The notes below the pieces were generated by a model. That model did not search any database, had not been told where the DNA came from, and saw only the letters and a list, made by a program, of their open reading frames with translations. Shown one piece after another: positions 1 through 13,100 of a DNA stretch of 64,000 nucleotides (positions are counted from its first letter, which is position 1; every line of letters begins with the position of its first letter). A program made the translations under genes and the position numbers. This stretch comes from Xestospongia muta (lineage: Eukaryota > Porifera > Demospongiae > Haplosclerida > Petrosiidae), in assembly GCA_963693285.1 (NCBI GenBank), contig OY848917.1:13454192-13518191 (forward strand), written 5' to 3'.

Positions 1-75
1 GTGATACATTAGTTTAAAATGGTAAACAATTTATAAACAAACAACAACAATAAATACATTTCTGCATGCCCTTAC

Positions 76-3000
76 TTTCAATCTTGTTATCTCTATGCCT
101 CCCTCTTCATGTTCTCCATACCAGCTAGATGCATCATGATGACTCTCTAAGTCAGGACAAGCACCTTCAATTATAGGAAGTCCCTTATAGCTTTGAGAAC
201 AAGAGAGAGACTCAGCTATATTGATAGCAGGTGGTTTGACAAGTGAGAACAGACTGGGAGAGCTAGAACAACGAACAGTTGTTGCCTCAGGAAGACTGGA
301 AGCTAAAGATACATTATGCGTTGACAAAGGCAGTTGCGTGCTCCAATTATTATGATGATAGTGGTCATGTGATGAACTCAATGTAGATGGCATAAATTTA
401 CTTGTACGATGAGGTGAGACAGAGCTGTTGTATAGCGACGATGTGTGATGTGGTGAGTGAATGTTAGTATGTGTTTGACTATTATATAGATCACTATATG
501 TTGACTGTACATGTGACTTGTGTGTAACATAACGACTATCATAAGACTGACTAAGATTTTCACGAAGTCTCAAGTGACGCTGTGAAGACACCACAGATTG
601 TCCAGTGGTGACACCAGGAATAAAGTGAACTTTGTCTGGTGACACTCGTCTCATGTGTGCTGTATGTAGTTGGTCATGTGACAATGCATGTGACTCTACA
701 GGGCTCACTGAACTATGACGAGGTGCATCATATATATCTTCTTGAGCTAAGCTTCTTTGGTTTCCACTAAAGCAAAAAGCCCCAGACCTGCTGCGGCCAT
801 GGGAAGACTCAAATTCACTGAAACTGTCATTGTTATTTGTAGATCTTAGCATTTGTCCAAGAGATGCTTCAGGCATAGCATCAGGATACTGTGATCGATT
901 AGGTTGTGAATATGAATCTACCTCAGACTTGAAAATGCTACTTGATTGACTGGTTCGAGCTGGTCTTATTGATGAGTCAGGTTTACCATGTAATGATCCA
1001 CCAGCTGAGAAAACACTAAATTGGAGACTGTCCATATCTGTGAAGCGACCACTGTCCGCAGTGACAATAGAGGCATGTTCAAACACACCAGAGTCACAGC
1101 TACCACAGGTACCTTGACGTCGAACAGTCTTTAGTGGACCAGCAAAAACAGATGGATTTTGAGCAGAAAAAGATGCCCCAAGAGATGTACCTGATGGATT
1201 TCTAGACAATGTTTGATACCCAGTTGATAAGGACTCGTTACTGGAGTCTGTGTTTATTTTGGAGACTGGTTCAATACTACCATTGGTAGTGGTTGTTTTA
1301 GGATAGCTATTACTGCAGGTTGGTAAAGTCATTTCAGTACTAGTTTTATTATTGCTATCATGATAACTGGCACTGTAATACCAATTATTGTCCCCAGGAG
1401 GTGGTGAAGGAGGGTCATGAATAGAATGATGGGTTTGCTTCCCACCTGGTTTCCATACTACTTTTTGAGTATCAACAGGACACATACCTAGACTATCAAG
1501 TTCAGCATGAGAAGGACAACAGTTCTCTTTTGGTTGGTAATGACACTCACAATGTGAAGTGGTTTGAGGTAATGTATCATTGTCTGATGTACCACTATCA
1601 ATAGGAGCAGTATATGTTGTGGGTAAGAAAGGCTTCTTTGTCAAACTATCACCACTTGATCTTCTTGATAGATGATAAGATGTGAATGGTGTCAAAGGAG
1701 AGCGATTGTGTCGAGACAGGACATCAACAGGTACAGATTGACACATAGCAGCAGTTTGTGGTTTTGCGTAAGTAGGAATGAGAACTGGTTGACGATAAAA
1801 GTCAAAAGTACGACCAGTCGGATGATGATCTAGACTACCGCATGACTGTGTCACCAAACTTTGACGTAGTTCTGTGGTGGAACCACTGCAACTAGAAGGA
1901 TGAGAGAGACTGTCTGTTCGGCTAAAACTAAAGGGGTGTGGTTTCACAAGAGGAGCTAAACCCTCTGATCTCTCAAGACTGCCAGATGTCATTAAAGATG
2001 GCTGGGTGGAGCTTTGTCCTCCTTCACTCAATAAAGTTAATGCTGAGCCAGCACGTGATTCCTGTGGAAATATACTGCTCTCTTCCAAGTCCTGCCCCTG
2101 CAGATGGAGGTGACTATCAATGACATGTTTGAACATGCCTTGTTCTTCAATTTCAGAACATCGTATGAAGTAAGTGAGAAGATAGAGTAGACGATGAACA
2201 AGAGAAGAGGATTTTCCAACTACAATAGTTCTGCAGACAGTGAGAGGATCTGACACTGCACCGCATAAATCTCTGTGAAAAATAAATGAAGTTATGACTT
2301 CAAGAAATAAACAAACATGACACATAAGCTGTTGCAAAGTTACATGTACTACTATCCAGCCATTGAGCCATTCTTAGTAATTCTCAGTAGTTTATTTCTA
2401 CATGGCTGCATATTGACTATAAGTCAGGTATTACATTATATGGCAATATTGAGTAATACAAATTCACTTACCCAAACTGGGCCCAGAGAGGATTATAAGG
2501 ATGACTATTGGCCAACACTGCAAGCTGTGAGAGTAGAAGAAATATTATTAATTTGCTATTTACATTCAGTTCTCTTAACTAAGTGTGTTTACTCCAAATA
2601 TGGTAACAATTTACTTACTGATTTAGATGCCATTCTATCATGATGGCGAGACATAGTTGATCCACTCTTGCTAACAGTATATACCCAGGCCAAATGATAA
2701 CTCAGAACAGCAGTTAGAAGAGATGATAAGAAACTAAATGAAAATAATAGATGGATGTGTTTTGAAAGATTACGGATAAATTGATGGATAAGTGAAGGAT
2801 AAGCATAAAAATAAATGTCAATTTTTGCATTAACTCACAATTTAGTATCTTTACTATCAAGTTGTACTACAAGAGAACTTAACTCAGAGAGAAATCGTTT
2901 ACAGACATCTCTTCTACTACTGGAACTACCAACTATTTCTAACCAGATAGGAGCCTGTCAAGTAAATTAATAATTAAGAACAGAGTACACATGTCACATG

Positions 3001-6000
3001 TATTATGTTGTACTGAAACTACATGTTAACATATGTTTTTATGTTATGTCAATACAATAAACAAACTTCCACTACACTATACACATGTTATGAAAACAGT
3101 TGGTGACACATGTGGTAATTGATACACACACACACAAGTAATTCAAGACATGTAAAAAACTGACTGTGGTTAATAAGCTCTAACAATGACAACATGGTAA
3201 TAATATCACTGCTATATATGTAACATAATGTACCTTAATTCTTTGTGCACAGTACAATGCCTTGAAGTCCTCCACAAAATTTTGATATGCTTTCATAACA
3301 AATTCAGCCATGTATCTCCTGTTCCATAATGACTCCTCAATTCTTTCTCTCAATTGTTCCAAGTTAGAATTGATCAGTGTAAAATGAGAGAAAAAAAATT
3401 CCTGAAATTGCCTAATAAGCAAAACCACAAAATAAATTAAAGAGCAATATCAGAGTACTATAGTAGATATAACATATTATGTATATAATGTATAATCATA
3501 CTAATTGTATCATTCATTTAATTAGGAGATAGCTTCCCTTCACTGATTCATAATGGTACAGTTTACTACCTTATATATATACAATCACACATACATATAC
3601 AAACACTCACTTTCTCTCTTGTGGTTTCATATCAGCTAAAGAGAAGATGATACCCACTGCATATTTTCTACCTCTCTTGGTAGAACATGACTAGACAATG
3701 AGATAATGTGTATAGATTACATAATATGGAATGACACTATTACATGAATATGGGAAAGGTCTAAGACAAGAAATGTGAGATAACTGACATACAATAAATA
3801 AGAGGAAAGAGTTTACTTATGCAATGCATAACTCCCTTCATTTAAAGTACATATGTACATTGCACACTCAATACCTGATCCATTGGTTTCAATATTCTGT
3901 GATAGAGTTCAGAACCATTTTCAAAACTAGTAGATCTAATACGTTGTAATCTTCTAGTCAAACTAGAAGTTAAACTACTAGTAGGAGGAACAGCTTGAGT
4001 TAACTATAGAAGAGAATATAAAGAGTATATGCAACATGTAATCTCTAAATACACATGTACATGGATATCTATAATACCATTTGATCATACTTACAGAATG
4101 TGTTGGAGAGAAGTCATGATTACCACTGTTAGCTAGTGAAAGAGGAAGAGAGGCTGTAGGTGATGCATAAGGAGAGAGATGTGACTGAGAGAGACTGTGA
4201 CTCTTTGGAACAGAATCTACAAAAAGAGTAGCAAATTACATAAAATATATGGCAGGACAGATTACATACATACAATAGATCATCACTTCATTATATCACT
4301 ATACAATGTCAATTTTATAATTTATCATAGGTTTATTTAGGTGCATGTAAGTATTGTATAATGTACACAAAAGAATGAACTATTCTCATACCAGGTGATG
4401 AAGATGGAGGTCTAAGCGAGTAATGAAAGCTATGTTGTTTTGGTATATGTCCTAAATGATCAATAACTTGCGATGACATATTTCCTGGCAATGGACAACT
4501 CTCTGAAAAATCATTTAGACTACAACTAGACATCATACGTCGATGAGTGTAGAAGACCTTTGTGAGCATAAGTTGTTCTTCAGATCTGTACAGGAAAAAG
4601 AAAGGAGTTGATGACAGTGACAGTATGTAGTGAAGGCTTTGTATCAAGTGATCATAACATTAATAGGATGCATGTGACATAGTTAAGAGGATGCTGATGT
4701 AGACTGTTATTTTTAACAACATTCAATATAATTATAACAATATAATAGTGTTAGTCACTGAGAAAAGGTTCCATATACATGCATGCCCATTCTATTACTA
4801 TAGTATGTCCGAATTGAGAAGAGCCCCTTATTAAAAAAAGGTGTTTTATACATGGAATGTAAGGTGAGGTATTTCCTCACTTAATCCTATTCAATTAGCG
4901 CGAAGTGCATTTTAATTGTATTCGTTATTTGTTCATGTGAATATCATGCGAGCAAACTATGTTTTCTCTTGTGTTAGTAAGGGTGCTTCTTGGTGTAACT
5001 TGACTGATGATGTAACAACATGTACTATGATGACATCACTATGTGTCATAGAGTTAATAATGTTAGGTTTGGTTTAGAGTTTAGGCGATGTCATCATATA
5101 TGATGACATCACTATGTGTCATTTCATTAAGATGTCATCATAGTCAAGTTATACCAAGAACCACCCCCCCAACGGGAAAAAGACTGAAGACTCAAACAAA
5201 GGAGGTTTTTGTGCATGTCTATGACTATTTCAAGGTACTCAACAAGTGCAAACGTACTCAAGGACCTCTTTAAAGTACAGCTAATGCCACAGGACTTTTA
5301 TGTGCCAGCATCAAGAGGCTACAGAAAGAGAAAATCTTCCTTCTTTATTAAATGTTTTTTTTCAGAACCATGGTGGCTTAATAGCTGCCTTAAATCGCAA
5401 AAGACAATACCTGATTATTATTTTTTTATAATAATAATAGTCATAAGAAATTAGAATTGTAATTTTCAATTTCCTCGTGACACATGGCTGACTTCTTGAG
5501 GTGAAAATTGTTATTCGTTAAATCCTCGAAAGTGTGTAATTTGAAGTATGACGAAGGTATGCCATTGAAAATGTATGGAGTTTTTTAGTTTGCTACTTTC
5601 TCGTAGCACTAGACAGCCAAATTTTATATATAAAATGCAAGTTTGCAAGCTGAATCGATTGGTGCAAGTTCTATGTAGATAGCATGTAAAACGGCAAAGT
5701 TATTTACATGTCTGGGTGGCTCTTCTCAACTCAGACATACTATAAGTAACCATTTGAAGCCTTACATATTCTTTTAAGGTTAAACTATAATGCAGGCATT
5801 ATTAATACTATCAGTGGTAATTTCAATCTGTCATTTATAACTTACCTAATGTAATGTATCTTGACTGAATTACCCATTAACTTCATTGGCATTGATCCAA
5901 ACATCATTTCTCCTAATAACTCGGAATCAGAACTCTACATAATACAATAAAAATAATACAAATTTTCATTGTCAATCAAGTACATATATGTACCTCATAT

Positions 6001-6764
6001 GCTATATATTAATACATACACTACAGTACTATATATACATGTACATTAATACACATAGCATATTTAATACATGTTATATTTATACATATACATTAATACA
6101 CATAGCATATATTCGATGCAAGTGCTCTACTATTAACAGCTAATATAAATCTTACATGTCTTTTTGTTAGAGGTGGTCTCGATCTAAGGCTGGTACCCAA
6201 ACTACTTGTGATACTTGAATTAAAACTATCATCATTACGAAGGCTTTGAGTTAGTGATGATGTTGAAGAAGGTGAATTCATCTGTAGAGAAACAAGAACT
6301 ACTTAACTACTAGAAATATGAACATAACCACATGTTAGAACTAACTCTTTACACATGTAGACATTACATGTACATGTATACCATGTATTATCTGCACTAT
6401 ATATTTGAAGATCAACCTGACTACCTAGAATGTGTACATTATAGCAAAAGAGTAATCAATCTACCAGTCTTATAACAAATAAACAAACTATTCAGAATAT
6501 GATAAACACTATTAATGTTATATTAATAGTGTATAATTAAAGTTATTAAGAAATGTTAAAGCTAAATTTGTAAACAAATACTTACATGTGTATTATCAGT
6601 GTCAGTATTAGAGGTACTTAGGTGGACCTTGGTATCAAATATTTGAACTTTTCCTCGTCCTTCATGGTCCCAATATAATACCAGCCTGACACAGTTGGGA
6701 TCAAAGGGAGGAGGTGTCCATCCATCTTGACATATTAGTCTCTTTGAGCGTCTCTCTAGTGTGC

Positions 6765-6806
<42 letters not shown>

Positions 6807-9216
6807 ACATTGCCATGCAAATAATATAATAATATCTAGGGCAACAGACAAAACCAGACAATTTCATAGTGTACATGATATGTAGAGCACATATATGGCT
6901 TTATTTCCATAACAATGAGTCTTTGATCTTTTGGTACAAGGTATTCCAGTGAGTTTGATAAAAGATTGGGGGCTATCATGCTAGATGTTGCAAGGAACCA
7001 ATACATACAAAACATATGTAATATGTAATCTGATAATACCACAACACTTTAAACACATTATTTTCATATGCCATCTGTGAGTACTACTTCAGGCTATATC
7101 AGATACTTTAAAGATCTACACATACTCCTCCTCAAAAGCAACTACTCAACCAAATCAAATGATTCAAGTCTGTGCATTGTCTAGGTCTCATGTGATTTAG
7201 CACAATGTGTGTGACACTGGATTCCAATAACAATGACAGCCCAACAGGTGATGTCCTAATAAAATTCATAATAGTGTTTAATGATATTTATGATTCATAT
7301 TTACAAAAGTATAGTCACATGGACAGTCTTGTGATGTAAACATGTGAGTGATGAATATTAGCACAGGTAACCTAGTATGGTAAACACAATAAACACAAGG
7401 TTCAGAGTCAAATTTACTTTACCAAGAACAAAGTACATATGAATAAAGTTACTTAAATACCCCCACCCCCCCTCCTCCAAGTGTAATGACACTTTATGCC
7501 CTTAAAACTTGGAGGATATAGAGCATTTTCAATACCATAACATCCTCTTTACACACACAATTCAAAAAATTCCCTTTTCAATGTTTACAAAGAGAGTGGT
7601 TTTATGCTAAGTAATTACATCAAAGTTTAACAGTTACATTTAACCTTTATGTTGATATTAAGAGACTTTTCTGTAAACAGAAGTTAGTAATAGTGACCTT
7701 GTACAGGGTCATTGATCAGTCAAGGTCATCATCAGGTGACTACTGTCTAACTACATTAGTCATATGATCACTCATTGAAGTACAACAACCAATAATTTAT
7801 CATATAAATGTGTGTACATCAGGATACAATTTGAATGAGTGTCACATTAAGTGAAGTACACACAAACAGACAGCTACATTAGGTAGGGGTTATCAATAAA
7901 GGAAAACTTTACTCCTTTTTGAAAGACTGGGTTCAGTATAGAGTCTGTTGCTTCAAAGGATGATATCAAAGGCAAAGTGCATACTTAAAATAACACAACA
8001 GGAGGAAATCTTTATTGCTAGAATATTCCACAATGTATACCAAGTTTAGTTTATAATAACATACAGTAGGTATGAACCATGTGATGCTCATCTGACAGAG
8101 ATGAGTTGAACGACAGTGTGTTAACAACATCACAATGATCATGTGATGTTAATATACAAATCATTATCATCATACCAGTACTAATGAGTTAACTACAAGC
8201 TGTACCTATTAGTGTATACTAACTAATGGCTAGACTTATTAAGTGATACCAGCATGCATTAAGAACCTAAACAATAAGCATGAACACACACACACACACA
8301 CGCACACGAACACACACACACACACGCACGCACACACACAGAGAGAGATAGAGAGAGACACACACAGACAGATAGAGCAAGTCCTGCACTAATGTATTTG
8401 TAATTCCACATGCTCCATTCTGTCATGAAATTCCAAGTATTCCACATGCTCTTTTATTTGTCCTGGCACATCATTTTTTGATCAGACAAGGCATTCAAAA
8501 TCAAATTAGCCCATTTATAGTCAACTTCAGATATAATTAGTGCAAACAGTTGTGGTACTTGTACACAAAATAAATGAATGATAGAGTACTACATATGTAG
8601 TGTAAAGTGATTAACATACACACACTGGTTTGTATGTTTACTTAGCAACAAGTAACTGTACACTACGTACTCATGATATTCTATGCCAAATATTTTATAA
8701 ATGTATTTTTCACATGCTAAAATATTTATAATACAAACCTAGATACTGGGAATATAATTGTGTCTATTTTTCAACAATCAAGTGTTGCAAGCTTAACTCT
8801 GTGCAATTCTGTCAATTACAACAGATACAGTTTCCATTAAAATATCAAGTAAGCAACTAATGTACTGCTGGTTCAAGTAATATTTATATTGTTACAGTAC
8901 TATACAATTGCTCTATAACGTTATTGATGTAATAGCAAATCTCCCAATGTCAGTCCACAATATCACAATAAGCAAGAGAAGTTAGCATATTTTTCCACCA
9001 TTGATACAATGCTATCTCCATCATTTCGTACAGCACAGTGTGTGTTGTATGAACAGTTAACATAACTATACTACGTGTGACTATATCAATTCGTTGCTAG
9101 AAACAGTAAATAACATACTACGAGCCACACCATATATTATTAACTCACGCTGTCTCCTTTGGGCTTTGTCTTTTGGCGGCAGGTAAGATGTTTAATAGCC
9201 TTGCAACCACATCCAT
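76..9216 (-). CDS. FNIP: Folliculin-interacting protein (FNIP1/FNIP2 homologue), 3' end beyond the window
   Basis: In animals FNIP binds folliculin; the complex acts at lysosomes as a RagC/D GAP and links AMPK to mTORC1. I see 13 coding exons with matching phases: 9149-9216, 6586-6763, 6156-6281, 5846-5934, 4392-4585, 4095-4216, 3875-4003, 3611-3690, 3234-3411, 2839-2954, 2619-2733, 2472-2524 and 76-2272. Family landmarks appear in order: FDPNCVRLVLYWDHEGRG (exon 2), LGEMMFGSMPM (exon 4), RSEEQLMLTKVF (exon 5), KYAVGIIFSLAD (exon 8), FQEFFFSHF (exon 9), LLTAVLSYHLAWV (exon 11), HPYNPLWAQFGDLCGAV across exons 12-13, and TIVVGK plus LLYLLTYFIRCSE (exon 13). The start ATG at 9216 opens a short basic leader. 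Exon 13 has about 730 codons, mostly Ser-rich and probably disordered, ending with the conserved SSWYGEHEE patch. The C-terminal DENN region would lie left of base 76. The identification is strong; exact ends of small exons are by eye. Confidence 0.93.
4981..5166. repeat. Nested inverted-repeat element inside the FNIP-intron transposon
   Basis: The arm GGGTGCTTCTTGGTGTAACT (followed by TGACT) at 4981-5005 pairs with AGTCAAGTTATACCAAGAAC (followed by CACCC) at 5142-5166. The interior repeats TGATGACATCACTATGTGTC twice. It resembles a small MITE that jumped into, or arose within, the larger element. Confidence 0.6.
5166..5350 (+). pseudogene. Relic N-terminal helix-turn-helix of a Tc1/mariner- or IS630-like transposase
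   Basis: The plus-strand frame reads PTGKRLKTQTKEVFVHVYDY, then FKVLNKCKRTQGPL, a TAA stop, and STANATGLLCASIKRLQKEK in the same frame. The pattern (GK.L...TK..V..VY.YF....K...GPL..T...TG....TIKR..KE) is the one I know from the DNA-binding start of Tc1/mariner-like transposases in invertebrates. The stop falls where other copies would have a basic residue. No catalytic DDE domain is visible downstream, so this is a non-coding remnant inside the transposon at 4799-5744. The superfamily assignment is from memory of the pattern. Confidence 0.6.
6766..6803. repeat. (GA)n microsatellite serving as polypyrimidine tract
   Basis: On the minus strand this is an uninterrupted CT run immediately before the TGTAG acceptor of FNIP exon 2 (6586-6763). 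It therefore forms the whole visible polypyrimidine tract of that splice site. Confidence 0.85.
8284..8378. repeat. (CA)n/(GA)n compound microsatellite
   Basis: Imperfect CA repeats run from about 8284 and pass into GAGA and CACA runs to about 8378. They lie in the long first intron of FNIP (6764-9148). I saw no coding exon or clear element elsewhere in that intron. Confidence 0.9.
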
Positions 9217-9471
9217 TATGGCGGCAATAGGTTAGGTAGCTAGAGGGCTCAATGCCTTCACGTCAAACAAATCGTTGAATGAACTTGTTTCTATACCATC
9301 ACTAGTAGTAGCAAGTCATGTGATAAGGGGACAACCCGGTTAATTAATGCTGCCCACGCTACAACCACGTGGCAATTATTAAGCTTTCTTGTAATTAGGC
9401 AAAAGTATGTAGGCAGTGTTGGAATGTCAGTCATATTGCTTCTCATAGGAACTACTATATACAGCAAAAGA

Positions 9472-9660
9472 GCAGTTAAAACCGGAGACCACATCAATGC
9501 TCTAGCAGTCCATTCAATTAACACAGGGCACAAGTTCCTTTGGGAGAATCCTTGACCAAGAGAATAACTGGTGGAAAAGACGCATCAAAGAAGCTATTTA
9601 CATCAAAACTACCAATAATACTAATAATATGGTCCCAGGATTTTTCCTCAATCCAATATA
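9472..9660 (+). pseudogene. Relic C-terminus of a GIY-YIG-type (Penelope-like) retroelement
   Basis: One plus frame reads AVKTGDHINALAVHSINTGH then KFLWENP. After a one-base shift the next frame reads QENNWWKRRIKEAIYIKTTN and ends NMVPGFFLNPI followed by a stop. The string (H...TGH...W.....L..E..WWKRRIKEAIYI......N...G..LNPI) is typical of the tail of retroelements that end in a GIY-YIG endonuclease. It lies between FNIP (start 9216) and gene A (stop 10133), on the opposite strand to both. The frameshift and the missing upstream reverse transcriptase mark it as a fragment. Which element class it came from is not settled. Confidence 0.6.
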
Positions 9661-9753
9661 GACATCCTTATTGTGTGGAATCCCATCACATTAGATCAAT
9701 TCCTCTTCTGGAATAACTCACTTAACAAACAGAACATGTAATTACTCATCATT

Positions 9754-9839
9754 ATTATTGACAATGGTTAACCTTTACTTAAAATTTATTTGCATTGTAG
9801 CACATAAATTTTAAGTAAAAGTTAACCATTGTCAATAAT
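9754..9839. repeat. Near-perfect hairpin, 36-bp arms and 14-bp loop
   Basis: The left arm 9754-9789 begins ATTATTGACAATGGTTAACC. The reverse complement of the right arm 9804-9839 matches it over 36 bases with one difference. It sits about 300 bases past the gene A stop codon. It could be a tiny foldback element or affect 3' end formation of gene A. A minus-strand AATAAA lies at the loop-proximal end of the left arm. Confidence 0.85.
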
Positions 9840-10132
9840 AACGATTAAGCTGTGTCTACAGCCCTGGCAGAAAATGCAATACTTCACTGTAAAATTAACA
9901 CTATGTCCTAGACCCGTTACATTAAAGTGTGGTTTTTTCTGCTGTGACTGTAACCACAGCATAATTATCAATGATAGATCATATTAATCCTACATTGTGA
10001 ATTAACTTCATGATGCTCTCATGTAGTACATATAGAAGTTGATTCAGTGTGTATTATCTTAAAAATCCATCCAATAGTAAAAAGATAAAAAAATAAAATT
10101 ACCTAAATTATTATAAGGTTCAAATTAAATGA

Positions 10133-13100
10133 TCAAATTATTGGGTTTCGATGCCAAACATCCCTTGTTATTCTTAACCGAACCAACACATTTGACAGTT
10201 TCTGTTTAGTTGCCTGGTCAGATCCAATCTTCTTTTGCCATCCCAAAAGAATAATTAATATACGCTGCCAATGGGAATAGCGAGACAATGCCACTTGAAC
10301 TTCCTCTTCTTTATTAACACCAAGAGATGATGCTAGTTGCTCAGCCATATCACGACTTTTCAGATCATGCTTATGTAAATCCATAGCCAAGTTTAAAAAC
10401 TCATCAGGGGTAATAACATCTATCAAAATGAAAAACAAGAACTTAAAATTCACAGACTTAATATGCACATAAGTGACATTTACTGTATGTATTTTCATTG
10501 CCTGTCAAACATGAAGAACATTTTGACTTACCTGCTTGCCTCAAAGCCCTTTCATGCATCTGTAAATCAAAAAGGAAAATCAATGATTGTAATGTGCTTA
10601 GTATCACAGAAACATGCCAAAAGTAAATGAAGTATTGACATGTGGAATAATACTATATGTATATAGAAACTTACTTCTATAACTGTCTTATTCCAACAAA
10701 TACGTAGAGGACTTTTTGAGGCCTCACATACATAACAAAGGCGTTTAGAAGAAGGGAATTCATAATGTGTTTCAACTTGGTGACCTAGTTGCAGTTTTTG
10801 TGGTTGAAGGCAAACAAGAGCAAAACGATACGACAAATCTTTAATCATTTTGCAGATTACATCTAAAGCTGTTTTACAACACTGTAAAACCTTTTCACAG
10901 ATAGAATTAAGTTCTGATGGATATTGATAGTCAATTACAAGCTCTAAACAAGTGCGATGGAAAACAACTTGAATACTGTACTCTCCTCTTTTTAAAGGAA
11001 TTATAAACTTGATAACATTGACTTCACTTGTAGGAACAAACACTACTTTTGGTAATGAAAGAAATTGTTGAGTGAACAATCCTTGAACATCAGGAGGTGT
11101 AAATTTAAAGTCATATATAATAAATAATGAAGTAGATTCAGAGGATGTTTGCCGAAGTCTGAGCTTACCCCTTCTAGCAGAGGGAACAAACAAACAAGAA
11201 GTACGAGGAGAAGCTATTGGAAAATGATCTTCTAGAGTATCAGTAGATGGAAGGTGCCTTTGCATTTTAGCGACTTGTAAATTCTTGCTGCTTATTGAAG
11301 CTGCCAGTCCTAAGGAGCATAGTGTGGTCTCTATTATTTGACTCTCCTCTTTCGATAATACATCTGCAATTTGCTTCTCAGAGAACAAGCCATCAAAGAC
11401 AGTCGTGTCACTTCCCTTTGGAGGATAAAAAAGATGAAGTAAGAGGTTTACAAATTTGACTGGTTGAAGAATCACAATATCTTTAAGTGGATGAATATCT
11501 GGAAAATAGAAGATGCTAGCAAATTCTGTAAAGGTTTGAAGAAATGCTTCATATTCATCATTCAGAATCTCAAGTTCTGCAGCAAGTTCCTTGAGCTCAT
11601 CTTTTTTTATAAATAACCGATTGCTGAAATAAAAAAGACTCCGTAAAAATATCCATGACAATTTTATATGTTCACGCTGTGATCTTTTTTTAAGCATTTC
11701 TTCAAACAAATACTTAAGCTGTTTTGAGTCTTCTTGATCGGCAGGGTTTAAAACTAATATCTTCTTGGAATTAGCTTGCTGTAGCCCAAGAGAACGAGCT
11801 TCTTGTGAAAGTGCATCATCAAGAGTTTTCTTAGCACTCTCTTTTTGTTCTGGCGTTAAAGAATCCTCGTAGGTAATAATAAATGCTACAGATGGGGACT
11901 CTACTAAAGGTTTAGAAGTAGCTAGAAGCGTTGATGCTGCAAATTGAACCAAATAAGAGATTCTTGATCTCCTTTGCATTGAGGGCTTTTCATCAGCATA
12001 TTTAAGATTAGGTGGCTCATGTAAATGTTGTATGTCATCAATGCTGACTACAACAAAGCCCAGTTGGCGATGTGCATAACGTGAAATAAGCGACGAAAAT
12101 TCATATAAACCTTTACTAAACCCTGCATCAACAACATTGCCAAAAAACACACCTGAAGATAAAACACGTTTTAATTCTGGGCTGACATCTGTTCGTCTTA
12201 ATGTACGATCGATATCACAATAGACCTGACTAAGATGCCTATTCAAAGATTCATTATCAAAAATGTTATGAGCAACTCCTGATAAGGCACTTTGATCAAG
12301 CTCAACTTGCTGCCCCTGCAGAAGACTATCATGTAAAATGGCTGAACTACAAGTAAATGTATGCATTGAGTGTTGTGTAAGAGGCATCCACCATAATGTT
12401 TCATCAGCATTCCCTCCAAGGATAGATACACCATAACGGGACAAACCGTGCTTTTCATATGCATTCATTGATATCAATGATATGTCATCAATAGAAATAG
12501 ACAGACAATGTTTTAAGAAGTTTTGTACCAATGTTGACTTTCCACAATGTGGTAATCCACCCACAACTCCCAGGAATAGAATACAAGAGACGGTCTTTCT
12601 TACAATGATGTCTTTGAGGTCACAAAGAGACAGTGTCACAGTACCTGAATGAAGAAAACGTTTATATACTTATTTGTAAGAACCATAAAAAAGTGTGTGC
12701 ATGATAATACACTTGTTAGACAAGGACACATAACGGGATAATTGACACTATTAGTTCAATAGTATAAGGTATTGAAAACATAACTTAACATCATGCAACA
12801 TTATGTTTTAGAAGTTAGAGAAAGTTAATTTAGCTAACAACCTCAACTAGGCACAGTGTGCTGCTCACTAACCAGTTACCTGCCATAAGGACAGGAATTC
12901 AGACATGTCACCCGGTAACTACTTATGAAGTAATGATAATCGCAATCATATTGACATTAATGATTGATATTTATGCTAATGTGGCAACTACAATATATAT
13001 GTGCTATTGAATGTTAGGACACTAAAGTGCTGAAATTACTATTTCCTTGATCAAATGAATAATTATAAAATCATAACTATAAACTCTGGTTAATAGCCAG

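Larger units (their letters stand above)
4799..5744. mobile_element. DNA transposon with ~27-bp inverted ends in an FNIP intron
   Basis: The left end reads TATAGTATGTCCGAATTGAG. The right end, reverse-complemented, reads TATAGTATGTCTGAGTTGAG and continues into the same GAAGAGCC. The element is about 946 bp and lies wholly in the intron between FNIP exons 5846-5934 and 4392-4585. It carries a relic transposase helix-turn-helix on the plus strand. It also contains a nested inverted repeat whose arms, 4981-5005 and 5142-5166, match with few mismatches. Confidence 0.8.
9217..10132. other. Intergenic region between gene A 3' end and FNIP 5' end
   Basis: This stretch holds the presumed FNIP promoter and 5' UTR near 9217-9290, the GIY-YIG retroelement relic (9472-9660) and the 36-base-arm hairpin (9754-9839). 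I saw no further gene or RNA here. Confidence 0.6.

Noticed and set aside
31..75. Continuation of the 768-codon open frame to base 31 as FNIP coding sequence
   Set aside because: A good donor (AAA|GTAAGG) lies at base 76 right after the conserved SSWYGEHEE patch, so bases 31-75 are read as intron.
8259..8447. Cys/Val-rich frame in the CA repeat
   Set aside because: Translation of a microsatellite inside an FNIP intron.
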